Below, one piece after another: positions 32,597-45,212 of a stretch of 64,000 nucleotides of DNA. The notes below the pieces were generated by a model. The model worked only from the letters and a program-made list of their open reading frames with translations. It had not been told where the DNA came from and searched no databases. Made by a program: the position numbers and the translations under genes. Position 1 is the first letter of the stretch; every line of letters begins with the position of its first letter. The stretch covers positions 491,825,393-491,889,392 of the forward strand of contig NC_133326.1 of NCBI RefSeq assembly GCF_042186555.1, given 5' to 3'. The stretch comes from Aquarana catesbeiana (Eukaryota > Chordata > Amphibia > Anura > Ranidae).

Positions 32597-33781
32597 ATGG
32601 GGCGTTCAAAACAGAAAAAGGAAGCAATCCTTGCTGAAGCAAGGGAAAGGGTTCTATGGCTAGAGGGTATTTCACCACATGCCCCAGCCACGCCAGAGAA
32701 TTTTTCCAAGTGTGAAATTTCTGTGACCTGGGGTAAATTAATCATGTCATCCCCAGTTAAAAAGGAAGTGAAAGAAGTTTCCCCTGGCAACAGGAAGCCA
32801 GGTGGACAACAGCGTGTGAAAAAGAGGAATATGGTCATCTGTGGAAGCAATGTCCAGGCCAACAGGGATGTCGGGGATCCAAGGAGTCTGTCTGCTGATG
32901 GTCATGACCAGTGGTATCCTGTGGCAACAGAGAGCCAGTCATTAAGGAGATTCCAAGAAAGTAAAGTTCAGCTACCAGTACCGTGCTTGGAATGTGGTCA
33001 AGTGGGGCATGGAATTTTTACTTGCCCAAGGTTCTGGAACAACGCTGAAGAGTCTGGAAAGGCTGCAGTGTCGTCCTGTGGCCACACAGAGGAAGTAGCT
33101 GGTATGGATGCAGCTGAGAGACAGCGCACTCAAGTGAAGGGTATGATGTCAGCCACTGAAAATGGTAAGACTGTTTCAGTTTGTGGGACTGAACCTAGTG
33201 ACATGGGAGTGTGTCCAGCAGGAAGATCCGCAGTGCAAATGGACATAGACTTGCTGCAGTGTGCTACCCGGAGCAGTGGGGAGGCACATGGTGAGGACCA
33301 GCTGACAGCAAGGTTAAAGACTCAAATGAACATGGGAACTATGCATGTGCCTGCTATAATCCAGCAGAGTGCTGGAGAGGTTAAACTAGGGGTGACCAAA
33401 ACTGTTATTGTGCCATGTTCCCTAGTGACAGGTGCTGCAGAGTTGCCCAGGGAAACTTCAGAGGAGCTTGCAGTGACGGAGCAGAGAGTTTCCCAGGTCA
33501 GCTATGGAGCTGCCCAAGGAGGAAAGAGTTCCCCTTTAAAGATAGAGGGTGATGTGAGGAGAGGCTCACAGGCTGTGGTTGGTAATAGACAATCCACAAA
33601 AGTAGCAGTTATGTCTATACGTAATGAAAATTATGATGGTTATGCTGACAAATATGTTACTGTTGGCAAATGTGATGGTATTGTGATAATGACACTGAAA
33701 AATGTGTTCCCTTTAATGTCATGTCTGAAAATGTTGGCAATGTGTTCATTGCCAATGATGGGAGTAGGATACCTCCTGTGA
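32597..33781 (+). CDS. Gag-like protein A with one zinc knuckle
   Basis: 394 codons from ATG 32597, the first ATG in an open frame after the leader. The N-terminus is basic (MGRSKQKK) and helical. A nucleocapsid-type CLECGQVGHGIFTC (C-x2-C-x4-H-x4-C) spans residues 130-143 (32984-33025). The rest is Ser/Gly/Val-rich with no recognised fold, and no capsid homology region was found. The stop is at 33779-33781, while the next frame (-1 relative) is open from 33676. The two proteins may therefore be made by a -1 shift within 33676-33778, or one frame may have been split by an indel, for instance at the A-run 33698-33702. The family is unrecognised. Confidence 0.75.
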   Translation: MGRSKQKKEAILAEARERVLWLEGISPHAPATPENFSKCEISVTWGKLIMSSPVKKEVKEVSPGNRKPGGQQRVKKRNMVICGSNVQANRDVGDPRSLSADGHDQWYPVATESQSLRRFQESKVQLPVPCLECGQVGHGIFTCPRFWNNAEESGKAAVSSCGHTEEVAGMDAAERQRTQVKGMMSATENGKTVSVCGTEPSDMGVCPAGRSAVQMDIDLLQCATRSSGEAHGEDQLTARLKTQMNMGTMHVPAIIQQSAGEVKLGVTKTVIVPCSLVTGAAELPRETSEELAVTEQRVSQVSYGAAQGGKSSPLKIEGDVRRGSQAVVGNRQSTKVAVMSIRNENYDGYADKYVTVGKCDGIVIMTLKNVFPLMSCLKMLAMCSLPMMGVGYLL

Positions 33782-35701
33782 CAACCATAAGCGCAGGCTT
33801 GTCCATGGAAGTCTCGTGGGGTCTCCATGTGTTGGAGCCAGAGGTTTTCCAGGATGGCTGTGGTGCTACTCTGGTGAAACAAAGGAAGACTGAGTCACAC
33901 AGTGAGAGTGTGCGGGCGCAGCCCCACAACCCTAAGTGTAACCCTGGTGTCAAGGGGTTAATTCAGCCAGCAAAAGCTGAAAGTGCAGAGCTGTGTGTGT
34001 CAGTAGCGCCCCCAGAGCAGGTAGGGCAAAAGCATGTATTACAGCCTGCCTTGTCAGATGATGTGTGCACCCAAAGGGATATGTATAGAAATGACACAGG
34101 TGATGTTTTGGCTAGTGAATCCCAGGTTCCTGTGGGGCCTTCTAGAGTAGGTGATGGAACCACAATAGACTGGGATAATTGGTATGAGAATGCAATCGCA
34201 ATATTAAATAATGTGGTGGACATAACACCTGCTATGCCCAATGGAGGGATCGCAGATCGGCTGGTGCTCAAGGACACGTTTGTCCCTGCGAAGGTTAATG
34301 CCCTCCAGTCTGAAGGAACTGTTCAGGGTGCTGGCAAAGCAGATGTGTTGTCCACAGCCCCACAGCTCAAGTGTGAAGGTGACAATGTGACTTATAATGA
34401 CCTGCAGTGGCTCACTGACACTGGTACAGAAGGGAAAAGTGTGAGACATGTGTCTGACAGCGCTCCAGGGGAGCAACAGGCTGTGATGAGGGGTACCTCC
34501 AAGGAGTTGGAGGTCTCTTCAAATGTCTCAACCTCACAAGCTGCAGTGGATGAGCCCCTCCATGTCTTGGACAGGGAAAAAGACCTTAGAAAGGTCTGGT
34601 ATTTAGACATTGGATGTTTAGAGATGACAAAAACCTTACTTGAAATGCTGGAGTTGGTAAAAACGCACTCACTGTACACTTGGGTGTCTCCACCACAGTC
34701 GGACCAGGTGGTGCTGCGTAGTACCCATGGGTGGAGCCAGGTGGTACAGGCTGTGCTGGGAAGCCTTGATCGAGAATGGTATTGGTGGGACCAATGCTTA
34801 TTAACAGTGTGGCAGATAGTCTTGAGGTTCTCTGAGAGGGTGCTCCCAGTTACTGAGTGGTATGGAAGGTGCCCAGGAGAACTGTTGGAGACATCAAAGG
34901 TCTCTCCGGCTGGTGTAGTGACTATAAACATCTCTGCTGGTGTGGTCCGAGGTGCGGCTGAGCAGTGGTCAATAGAGGGCGTGGATACTGTTTCACCCGC
35001 TAAACCTCATGAGAAGGTAGGGCCCAAAATAGACGCAGCACTAGCAGAGATGCTTTCTATCACTCAGAAAGAGGTACAACTTAAAGTACCCGGAGACACT
35101 GTAAAGGAAAGTGCTAATGTTGGTTGCTGCAACAATGTAATGTGTACATCAGAAAGAAGTAGTTTGTGCTTGGATCAGTGTCATTTGTTAGATCAGTTAC
35201 CCATGGAGTGTTGGACAACAGGTGAGGTGAAGCTGTGCTATGGACCCTTGGGGTGTAATCGCTTGCCTGTGTTTTGTCCCTCCTCAGGTCTGGTCCTAAC
35301 AAGTACTGAGATAGATGGCACTGATTGTGTTCGACAGGATGTCATTGAAATGTATGATCTGCTAATGTTTGGTGCTGTTAAAATTGATGTGGTTGCCGTG
35401 GGTAACCAGAGAGAGGTTTTTGAACCTGAAAGTACTGTGGTGAAAGATAAAACTGACTTCTGTAAGCTGAAAGGTAGGATCAGGGAAGGCAGAGTTCCCC
35501 CAAGAGAGGAGAGTATGCTCAGGAACCCCAAGAGAAGAGAGGGAAGGCAGAGTATACGGAATTATAGGACCCTGTCAAGATCCAAGGTGGGACGTACCTG
35601 GAAACGCACCCGAAAAAAGGGTTGGGCCTACGTGGCTTATGGCCAGCACAGAGGTGTCCCAACTGCTATAGTGGGTGCAGGTGTTTCTCCCTCTGGATCG
35701 A

Positions 35702-35718
35702 AACAAGAGGGGGGGGTA
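35702..35718 (+). promoter_or_regulatory. Polypurine tract of the 31.5-kb element
   Basis: AACAAGAGGGGGGGGTA lies directly before the 3' LTR. Its purine run is the expected plus-strand primer. Confidence 0.85.
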
Positions 35719-36660
<942 letters not shown>

Positions 36661-36662
36661 TA

Positions 36663-38228
36663 CAGTCAGGTCCATAAATATTGGGACATCAACACAATTC
36701 TAATCTTTTTGGCTCTATACACCACCACAATGGATTTGAAATGAAACGAACAAGAAGTGCTTTAACTGCAGACTTTCAGCTTTAATTTGAGGGTATTTAC
36801 ATCCAAATCAGGTGAACGGTGTAGGAATTACAACAGTTTGTATATGTGCCTCCCACTAAGGGACCAAAAGCAATGGGACAGATTAACAATCATCCATCAA
36901 ACTTTCACTTTTCTAATACTTGGTTGCAAATCCTTTGCAGTCAATTACAGCCTGAAGTCTGGAATGCATAGACATCACCAGACGCTGGGTTTCATCCCTG
37001 GTGATGCTCTGCCAGGCCTCTACTGCAACTGTCTTCAGTTCCTGCTTGTTCTTGGGGCATTTTCCCTTCCGGTTTGTCTTCAGCAAGTGAAATACATGCT
37101 TAATCGGATTCAGGTCAGGTGATTGACTTGGCCATTGCATAACATTCCACTTCTTTCCCTTAAAAAACTCTTTGGTTGTTTTCACAGTATGCTTCGGGTC
37201 ATTGTCCATCTGCACCGTGAAGCGCCGTCCAATGAGTTCTGAAGCATTTTGCTGAATATGAGCAGATAATATTGCCCGAAACACTTCAGAATTCATCCTG
37301 CTGCTTTTGTCAGCAGTCACATCATCAATAAATACAAGAGAACCAGTTCCATTGGCAGCCATACATGTCCATGCCATGACACTACCACCACCATGCTTCA
37401 CTGATGAAGTGGTATGCTTTGGATCATGAGCAGTTCCTTTCCTTCTCCACACTCTTCTCTTCCCATCACTCTGGTACAAGTTGATCTTGGTCTCATCTGT
37501 CCATAGGATGTTGTTCCAGAACTGTGAAGGCTTTTTTAGATGTTGTTTGGCAAACTCTAATCTGACCTTCCTGTTTTTGAGGCTCACCAATGGTTTACAT
37601 CTTGTGGTGAACCCTCTGTATTCACTCTGGTGAAGTCTTCTCTTGATTGTTGACTTTGACACACATACACCTACCTCCTGGAGAGTGTTCTTGATCTGGC
37701 AAACTGTTGTGAAGGGTGTTTTCTTCACCAGGGAAAGAATTCTTCGGTCATCCACCACAGTTGTTTTCCCTGGTCTCCCGGGTCTTTTGGTGTTGCTGAG
37801 CTCACCGGTGCGTTCTTTCTTTGTAAGGATGTTTCAAACAGTTGATTTGGCCACACCTAATGTTTTTGCTATCTCTCTGATGGGTTTGTTTTGTTTTTTT
37901 CAGCCTAATGATGGCTTGCTTCACTGATAGTGACAGCTCTTTGGATCTCATATTGAGAGTTGACAGCAATAGATTAAAATGCAAATAGCACACTTGAAAT
38001 GAACTCTGGACCTTTTATCTGCTCCTTGTAAATGGGATGATGAGGGAATAACACACACCTGGCCATGGAACAGCTGAGCAGCCAATTGTCCCATTACTTT
38101 TGGTCCCTTAAAAAGTGGCAGGCACATATACAAACTGTTGTAATTCCTACACTGTTCACCTGATTTGGATGTAAATACTCAAATTAAAGCTGAAAGCCTG
38201 CTGTTAAAGCACATCTTGTTCGTTTCAC
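36663..38228 (-). mobile_element. Tc1/mariner element, family 1 copy A, right end lost
   Basis: The left end CAGTCAGGTCCATAAATATT (36663) follows a TA. The right half of the second terminal repeat is cut off at about 38228, where unrelated sequence begins. The transposase is on the minus strand. A second copy of the same family lies at 48492-50743 with both ends intact, which defines the expected limits. Confidence 0.92.
36913..37951 (-). pseudogene. Tc1-like DD34E transposase (copy A)
   Basis: The start is ATG 37951 (MRSKELSLSVKQA). A frameshift in a T-run near 37890-37900 (plus) separates the N-terminal helix-turn-helix from the main 281-codon frame (37758-36913). The catalytic triad can be followed: the first Asp in LWTDETKI, the second in VQMDNDPKHT, then exactly 34 residues to the third position. 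That position is Lys (LNPIKHVF, codon AAG at 37101-37099) where copy B has Glu. Frameshift plus loss of the catalytic Glu make it inactive. Confidence 0.9.
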
Positions 38229-39695
38229 TGCACGGTGGGTTGCATGACCCCCCTCGCAGTTTTACTGTGGGGGGTGCCGTGCAGCGGCGGCTCAGGGTTC
38301 CCCCTTATTATTGATGCTTTTGGCATTGCTCTTCGTGGGGGTTATATATGCAATGTTGCTCAGTGCCTCGCCTTAGCTGAGTGATTTTCTGGCCTACCAT
38401 CTGCCCCGTATGTCTCCTATTAATTTTTGCCTCCCCTTTTTTACTTTATGTCATTCTTTTACATCCCGCTGCACTATTGTTTGTTGTTCTCTTCTCCCTA
38501 CTTCGTTGCTAAGAGACCATTCTGAAGCAATTACCTCCTTTTACGTATGTATGGGAGGAGCCACAAGTGTTCTCTCTCCCGGCCATGTCATACCAATATA
38601 GGAGGTTGCCACAGTGAATGCGACGCCTCCTTGTAGCAGGTGACGGCTCTTTTTTCTACTGTTGGTGTCATTACGCATGGCGTCCGTACGACCATCAGCG
38701 TCGCACCTGATCCCGCCCCTTTGAACCTATATGAAGCCGCACTGGACCATGAGACACTGTCACTGTCCTGACCGGTGGCGGTTTCATTCACATGGATGAG
38801 TAACATGCTCTTTAGCAGTGGGTGTCAGCTCCGGACCTTCATGGTAACTTTTTCCTCTTCTTTCGGTTTGTGGAAATGTAGTGTGCTGATGGCACGAATT
38901 GTTTGCCTGTCATCATTGCTTTTCATCTCACTTGCAGACTCTGCTTTTGTGAAAAAACCACCTACCTAATTGATCAACCGGAGCTACCCACCCGTACAGG
39001 GCGGTCTCCTCCCTCCTACCTTTTGGTCTTTTTCCTCACCCGCTTTTTTATAGCCTTGAGGTTCAGTGCTACTAATTGGGTAAGACCTACACCTCTACTT
39101 ATTTTGTGTTTTGCTCTGACACAGTTTCATATGAGAGTTAGATAGCTTATATAGATATTGGCTTCGCCAGTTTTTTTTTTCTTTCTAGATGCCAACCCTC
39201 ATCTAAGACATCATCATTTTTTCTTCAGCTGAGCCTTGCCAAATTTGGCGTCATACGGGTGGACCAGTGTGGATAAGGCGGGGCCAGTCACAGGCCCCGT
39301 CCTCCTTTGGTATCTCGGGGAGTCTTTGACGGGCTTGCTTCCGGGACCTGGCAGTGAGCTTCTCACTTGGAATATGTTTGGGTATGTTGTATCCCTCTTT
39401 TGGGTTAACTGGGCTAAATGGTCTATGATAGCAGTTGTTGTAATGCATATGATATGTACTTACTCAAATCTACATTGTATTATGCAGTATGACTCTTCCC
39501 ACAAGTTGTCCCTGATGAAGGGACATTCTATTCAGTCCCAAAACGCTTAGGTCCAAGTGGAAGACTGCACGAATATATATGTTTTCGATTACTACACCAG
39601 CATATTCATATTTTAGCTTTTTGTATATATTACCTGATTTATATGTGGATTCTCTATATTGTTTTGTATTTTGTATATTTGTATTAATAAAATTG
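38229..39695 (+). repeat. Unclassified repeat-like stretch with hammerhead-like motif
   Basis: Begins abruptly where the Tc1 terminal repeat is cut and ends near AATAAAATTGCGTTTTAC (about 39687). No convincing coding frame. The motif at 39495-39563 is described separately. The overall look (GC-rich, Pro/Cys-type short frames, one terminal ribozyme-like fold) suggests a retroelement end, possibly Penelope-like. Confidence 0.4.
39495..39563 (+). ncRNA. Degenerate hammerhead-ribozyme-like motif
   Basis: Intact core CTGATGA (39512-39518), stem II GGGAC (39520-39524) with GTCCC (39535-39539), then AAAAC where GAAAC is expected, and a GTC (39551-39553) as potential cleavage site. Flanks CTTCCCAC (39495-39502) and GTGGAAG (39557-39563) can pair as stem I with one bulge. 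The G12 to A change would be expected to abolish self-cleavage. Confidence 0.6.
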
Positions 39696-39892
39696 CGTTT
39701 TACTACTCCGTTGCCGTTAAAGTCCCACCTACCATTTGAGAGGGCCATTGTAAAATGGTGGCTGGCCGAGAACCCTATTGTTCTGGGAGGACGTCATATG
39801 ACGTCCTTCCCAGAATGGGCCACGCTCCAATGTGATCTGTCACCCGCTGTGTCCACCAGACAAGGCCAATGACAGATCACTGTCTGCTGCTG

Positions 39893-40019
39893 GTACCATG
39901 TGATCACTATGACCAATCACAGAAGATCACATGACAATTGTATATTGGCTTTCTTTCATGCCATTCATAGTCTACAATTGTTTTGCTAACTTTGATTGGT
40001 CATAGTGATCACATGGTAC
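39893..40019. repeat. Long palindrome with 27-bp arms
   Basis: The 27 bases at 39893-39919 are the exact reverse complement of 39993-40019, with a 73-bp spacer. Arms contain GTGATCACTATGACC. It lies in unclassified sequence (39700-40200) with further inverted pieces such as GACGTCATATGACGTC. Confidence 0.9.
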
Positions 40020-40209
40020 GGACAGGCCAATCACAACCCAGCTGTACCATGTGATTAGCTGTGGCCAATCACAGATAATCACAACAATATACACGGAATA
40101 CACACTTTCATTCAGTAAAAATGTTTGCTTACAGCTGTAAAATTCAGTGCTATAAGCAATCATAGTGTGTAAAAAAAAAAAAAAAAAAAAACACAAAAAA
40201 ACACTTTAT

Positions 40210-40280
40210 TGCTCTGGTCACAGTATGTAAAAAAAGAAAAACTTTTTTTTTTTTTTTTTTTTTTTTTACATACTGTCACC
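40210..40280. repeat. Palindromic A/T tract
   Basis: CAGTATGTAAAAAAAG pairs with the T-run and TTTTTTTACATACTG at about 40250-40276, giving a hairpin of homopolymer A/T capped by CAGTATGTA/TACATACTG. Confidence 0.8.
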
Positions 40281-40329
40281 AGTCAGTGTCCCCAGTGCCC
40301 CCACCCCAGTGATATGACAGAATGTAAAA

Positions 40330-41555
40330 ATTACAAAAAATTCAAAAACTTTATTTTCAATTTCTTAATTTTCCAAAAAACTGTGACCAAAAATTACGAC
40401 TTCAAAAAAACGTGCCATGCCTCTTACTAAATACCTTGGACTATCTACTTTCCAAAGGGGGTCATTTAGGGGATATTTGAACAGTCCTGGGATTTTCGGG
40501 TCTCAGGAAATCAGATAGGCTGTCAGTACATCAGGATTGATCAATTTTCATATATATATGTTTACCGAGGGTCGTAGATAAGGGAGTACCACCAGTCCTC
40601 CTGTACGGGGCCCGGGCCAGCAGAGTGAATCAGATGTGGGCAGGGAGGATGATCAGTGGTCAGGGGGGCAATTACTGGAATCAATTCCCTGTATGGCTCT
40701 CACTGCAGCAGCTGAAAGTTGATTTCTTTTCCTTTCCCTCCCGTTGGCTTTTAGCTGCTGCAGAGAGAGCTATAAAAACGATCGGTTCCAATAATTGCCC
40801 CCCCCCACCACCACCACCACTCTGATCACCCTCTCTGTGCACCATACGTTTTCCCCTGTGGCCCTGACCCTCCTGTGTGCCTCCCCTACCCCCGCAGTAA
40901 TGCTGGCTTTTCTCCTCCCTGCTGGTAGTTGCAAGCACACAATAGGATCCTTCAAGATTGAGAGTGGGGGAAAGGGGTAAATTGTCATATTTACCAGCCC
41001 CTTCCTTTCCTGAATGAGCACAATGAGTGATCGCTACCGATTACTCACTGTGTTCATTCATAACTGAAGCATTGGCTGTATGGGGTCCTGTGTCAGGTTG
41101 TCTGTATGGGGCCCAGTGGTTTCTAACAGCAGCCCTGTATATACCAGTATATACCACTATACTAGTTTGTGAGCTCTATAACTTTCCTACAGACTAAATA
41201 ATATACACTGATTTGGGTTATTTTCACCAATGAAATGTAGCAGAATACATGTTGGCCTAAATTTATGAAAAAAGATTATTTATTTGCAAAATCTTATAAC
41301 AGAAACTAGGAAAAGTGTTTTTTAAAAGGAATGTTTGGCCTTTTTCATTTATTTAGCAAAAAATAAAAAACCCAGTGGTAATTAAATATCACCAAAAGAA
41401 AGCTCTATTTGTGTGAACAAAATGATAAAAATTCCATTTGGATACAGTGTTGCATGACCGCGCAATTGTCATTCAAAGTGTGACAGCGCTGAAAGCTGAA
41501 AAGTGGCCTGGGCACTAAGGGGGTAAAAGTCTCTGGTATTGAAGTGGTTAACCAC
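40330..41555 (-). repeat. Dispersed repeat R1, minus copy, interrupted
   Basis: R1 sequence at 40330-40550 and 41140-41555 is the same copy, split by about 590 bp that contain a palindrome (about 40670-40805: GGCAATTACTGGAATCAATT versus its approximate complement). It ends GAAGTGGTTA and is joined head to head with the next R1 copy. Confidence 0.65.
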
Positions 41556-41876
41556 TTGACCTCTGGAAGTTTTTACCCCCTTCATGACCAGGGCATTTTT
41601 TGCTATTCAGCACTGTGCTAATTTAACTGGAAATTGCGCGGACATGCAACACTGTATGAAAATGAAATTGATATTATTTTTTTTACACAAATAGAGCTTT
41701 CTTTTGGTGGTATTTGATCACCACTGGGTTATTTATTATATAAACTAAAAAAGACTGAACATTTTGCAAAAAAAACAAAAAAACAATATTTTCTTTCTGT
41801 TATAAAACATCCAATAAAATCAAATTGTAGAATCAATTTTAGATTTACCAAAACTATGTAGAATGAGCACCTACTT
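41553..41876 (+). repeat. Dispersed repeat R1, plus copy
   Basis: Starts AACCACTTGACCTCTGG immediately after the oppositely oriented copy, so the two share an inverted junction GTGGTTAACCAC. It continues with the GGTGGTATTTGATCACC block and is truncated near 41876. Confidence 0.65.
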
Positions 41877-42325
41877 AAAGTGATACTAAAGTCTCGTTTT
41901 TTTTTTCCTGTTAAAGTGGTTGTAAAGGCAGAAGGTTTTTTATCTTAATGCATTCTATGCATTAAGATAAAAAGCCTTCAGTGTGCAGCAGCCCCCCTAA
42001 TATTTACCTGAGCCCCATCTCTATTCAGCGATGTGCACAAGCGCCTCAGCCGTCTGGGACTCTCCCTCCTGATTGGCTGAGACACAGCCATTGGCTCCCG
42101 CTGCTGTCAACCAAAGTCAGTTAGCCGATCAGGAGAGAGAGGGGGCGGAGCCGAACCATGGCTCCGTGTCTGAATGGACACAGGGAGCTGCAGCTTGTCA
42201 TCGGGTGCCCCCATAGCAAGCTGCAAAGAGGGACCCGAGTAGAGGAGGATCTGGGCTGCTCTGTGCAAAACCACTGCACAGAGCAGATAATTATAACAAG
42301 TTTGTTATTTTTAAAGAAATAAAAA

Positions 42326-43276
42326 ATGCCAGCTCCCATCTGGAAATGGATCTTCCTGGTTTGCCCCCAAACTCACCGACGGCGGGTCTCCTTAGAAAAG
42401 TGTGGGGGGCAGTCCGGGAGGCACTGAAGCTTGAGGGCCCCTTGGGATTCACCCCTCTGTGGGATAATCCAAGATACCCAGAACTCAATAAACTAGAGGG
42501 ATTCACCCTATGGAAACGTAAGGGGATTTGGTTTTTCCCACAGGTATATGTTGAAAATGTATTGAAATCTTTTGCACAACTCTGCTTAGAATTTACACTC
42601 CCCACTAGATGTTTCTTTCAGTATTTACAATTCTGACACGCCATACAGGCTCAGGGTCAGGTGACCTCCCTGTCAGTGACCTCCTTCCCGCTCCTAAGTG
42701 AACTATTTCATGCGACCGTCAGAAAAGGACAGATTTCCACAATCTATTCAGCATTGTTGCTCTCCATTCAGGACAACGCTTCCTTGAAATGTAGAGCTAA
42801 ATGAGCCACAGACATCAGAGAGATTAACGGTGGTCAATGGGACATGGCATTGGAATCAATCCCTATTGTCTCCATTTCGGCCTCCCATAGGTTATCGCAG
42901 CTGTTTATTCTACATAGAATGGATGCCAACTAAACTGTTTGCATGGGGCTTGAGGGATACACCCCTATGCCCAAAATGTAAAATTCACCAGGGGGACCTC
43001 ATCCATATGCTGTGGCGTAGTCCAAGGCTCCATAGGTATTGGACTGAGGTCACACAGACCGAATCCCGGTTGGCTCAGGTACCGGTGCCCTCCACCCCTC
43101 TGGTGTGTTTATTGGGTGCTATTGATGAGGAGATGTACCAGAGGGGAATGTACACTATGATCACTAGACTGCTATACCTGGCTAGAAAACTTATAGCCAG
43201 ACATTGGATGACGCCTACTGTACCAACGGGGAAACAATGGATTGTATATGTGAACACACTCTTGATCAGGGAATAA
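42326..43276 (+). pseudogene. L1 ORF2 C-terminal region
   Basis: Two open stretches (42326-42636 and 42830-43276) separated by frame breaks. The second carries the L1 C-terminal zinc-type motif PLCPKCKIHQGDLIHMLW (C-x2-C-x7-H); the last cysteine is replaced (HMLWRS). The C-terminal helices (LYLARKLIARHW) close the protein at 43276. Endonuclease and the RT palm are absent because the copy is 5' truncated. Confidence 0.85.
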
Positions 43277-43597
43277 CTGGTATATCGCCATAGAAATGCC
43301 GTGAAAAAATTTGAAGCTGTCTGGCAGCCGTGGATGTCTGATCCATCTCTGGCCACCCCACAATTAGTAATAGATTGCTATGACTTTAATAAAGAAAAAT
43401 GAGAAGCAGATGGAGGGGGGGTTGAAAGGAGAGGATAAGGGAAACAGTTAAAAGTGTTAGGTTTGGTGTGTTAAACGCTTGTTATAGTAAAATCCGCTCG
43501 CAAAAAGAAAGAAAGAGACAGTGTTTTGATGCGCAAGTGTTTAACCAAAGTGCTAAAAGTTTCCTTTAACAGTTATGGAACGGTGCAGTGCAACATA

Positions 43598-45212
43598 CAG
43601 TGGGAACGGAAAGTATTCAGACCCCCTTAAATTTTTCACTCTTTGTTATATTGCAGTCATTTGCTAAGCTTGACAGAAAAACAAAGAAGTGTTGACCTTT
43701 TTGCAGATTTATTAAAAAAGAAAAACTGAAATATCACATGGTCCTAAGTATTCAGACCCTTTGCTCAGTATTTAGTACCCCTTTGATCTAATACAGCCAT
43801 GAGTCTTTTTGGGAAAGATGCAACAAGTTTTTCACACCTGGATTTGAGGATCCTCTGCCATTCCTCCCTGCAGATCCTCTTCAGTTCTGTCAGGTTGGTG
43901 GACAGCCATTTTTAGGTCTCTCCAGAGATGCTCAATTGGGTTTAAGTCAGGGTTCTGGCTGGGCCATTCAAGAACAGTCACGGAGTTGTTGTGAAGCCAC
44001 TCCTTCGTTATTTTAGCTGTGTGCTTAGGGTCATTGTCTTGTTGGAAGGTAAACCTTTGGCCCAGTCTGAGGTCCTGAGCACTCCGGAGTAGGTTTTCGT
44101 CCAGGATATCCCTGTACTTGGCCGCATTCATCTTTCCCTAGATTGCAACCAGTCGTCCTGTCCCTGCAGCTGAAAAACACCCCCACAGCATGATGACCAG
44201 TCGTCCTGTCCCTGCAGCTGAAAAACACCCCCACAGCATGATGCTGCCACCACCATGCTTCACTGTTGGGACTGTATTGGACAGGTGATGAGCAGTGCCT
44301 GGTTTTCTCCACACATACCACTTAGAATTAAGGCCAAAAAGTTCTATCTTGGTCTCATCAGATCAGAAAATCTTATTTCTCACCATCTTGGAGTCCTTCA
44401 GGTGTTTTTTAGCAAACTCCATGCAGGCTTTTATGTGTCTTGCACTGAGGTGAGGCTTCCGTCGGGCAACTCTGCCATAAAGCCCCGACTGGTGGAGGGC
44501 TGCAGTGATGGTTGACTTTCTACAACTTTCTCCCATCTCCCGACTGCATCTCTGGAGCTCAGCCACAGTGATCTTTGGGTTCTTCTTTACCTCTCTCACC
44601 AAGGCTCTTCTCCCCCGATAGCTCAGTTTGGCCGGACGGCCAGCTCTAGGAAGGGTTCTGGTCGTCCCAAACATCTTCCATTTAAGGATTATGGAGGCCA
44701 CTTTGCTCTTAGGAACCTTAAGTGCAGCAGAAATTTTTTTGCAACCTTGGCCAGATCTGTGCCTTGCCACAAGTCTGTCTCTGAGCTCTTCAGGCAGTTC
44801 CTTTGACCTCATGATTCTCATTTGCTCTGGCATGCACTGTGAGCTGTAAGGTCTTATATAGACAGGTGTGTGGCTTTCCTAATCAAGTCCAATCAGTATA
44901 ATCAAACATAGCTGGACTCAAATGAAGGTGTAGAACCATCTCAAGGATGATCAGAAGAAATGGACAGCACCTGAGTTAAATATATGACTGTCACAGCAAA
45001 GGGTCTGAATACTTAGGACCATGTGATATTTCAGTTTTTCTTTTTTAATAAACCTGCAAAAATGTCAACAATTCTGTGTTTCTCTGTCAATATGGGGTGC
45101 TGGGTGTACATTAATGAGGAAAAAAAATGAACTTAAATGATTTTAGAAAATGGCTGCAATATAACAAAGAGTGAAAGATTTAAGGGGGTCTCAATACTTT
45201 CCGTCCCCACTG
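43598..45212 (-). mobile_element. Tc1/mariner element, family 2, complete ends
   Basis: Ends CAGTGGGAACGGAAAGTATT and its inverse ACTTTCCGTCCCCACTG are flanked by TA on both sides (43596-43597 and 45213-45214). At 1,615 bp it has the normal Tc1 length. The transposase on minus is broken. Confidence 0.95.
43832..44833 (-). pseudogene. Tc1-like DD34E transposase (family 2) with internal duplication
   Basis: ATG near 44812 (MRSKELPEELRDRLV) opens a helix-turn-helix pair and an Arg/Pro-rich hook up to 44363. A stop follows just before SDETKI (first Asp). The middle part (44321-44031) contains a 48-bp tandem duplication (44149-44196 and 44197-44243) that repeats 16 residues. The C-terminal frame (44131-43832) keeps the second Asp (FQQDNDPKHT) and the Glu (NPIEHLW). 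Stop, frame changes and duplication make it inactive. Confidence 0.9.

Noticed and set aside
32347..32862. 171-codon minus-strand frame
   Set aside because: It overlaps the leader and protein A of the LTR element in antisense; its repeated residues come from the 55-bp tandem repeat.
34392..34931. 179-codon minus-strand frame
   Set aside because: It is the antisense shadow of protein B, which is much longer and in the element's orientation.
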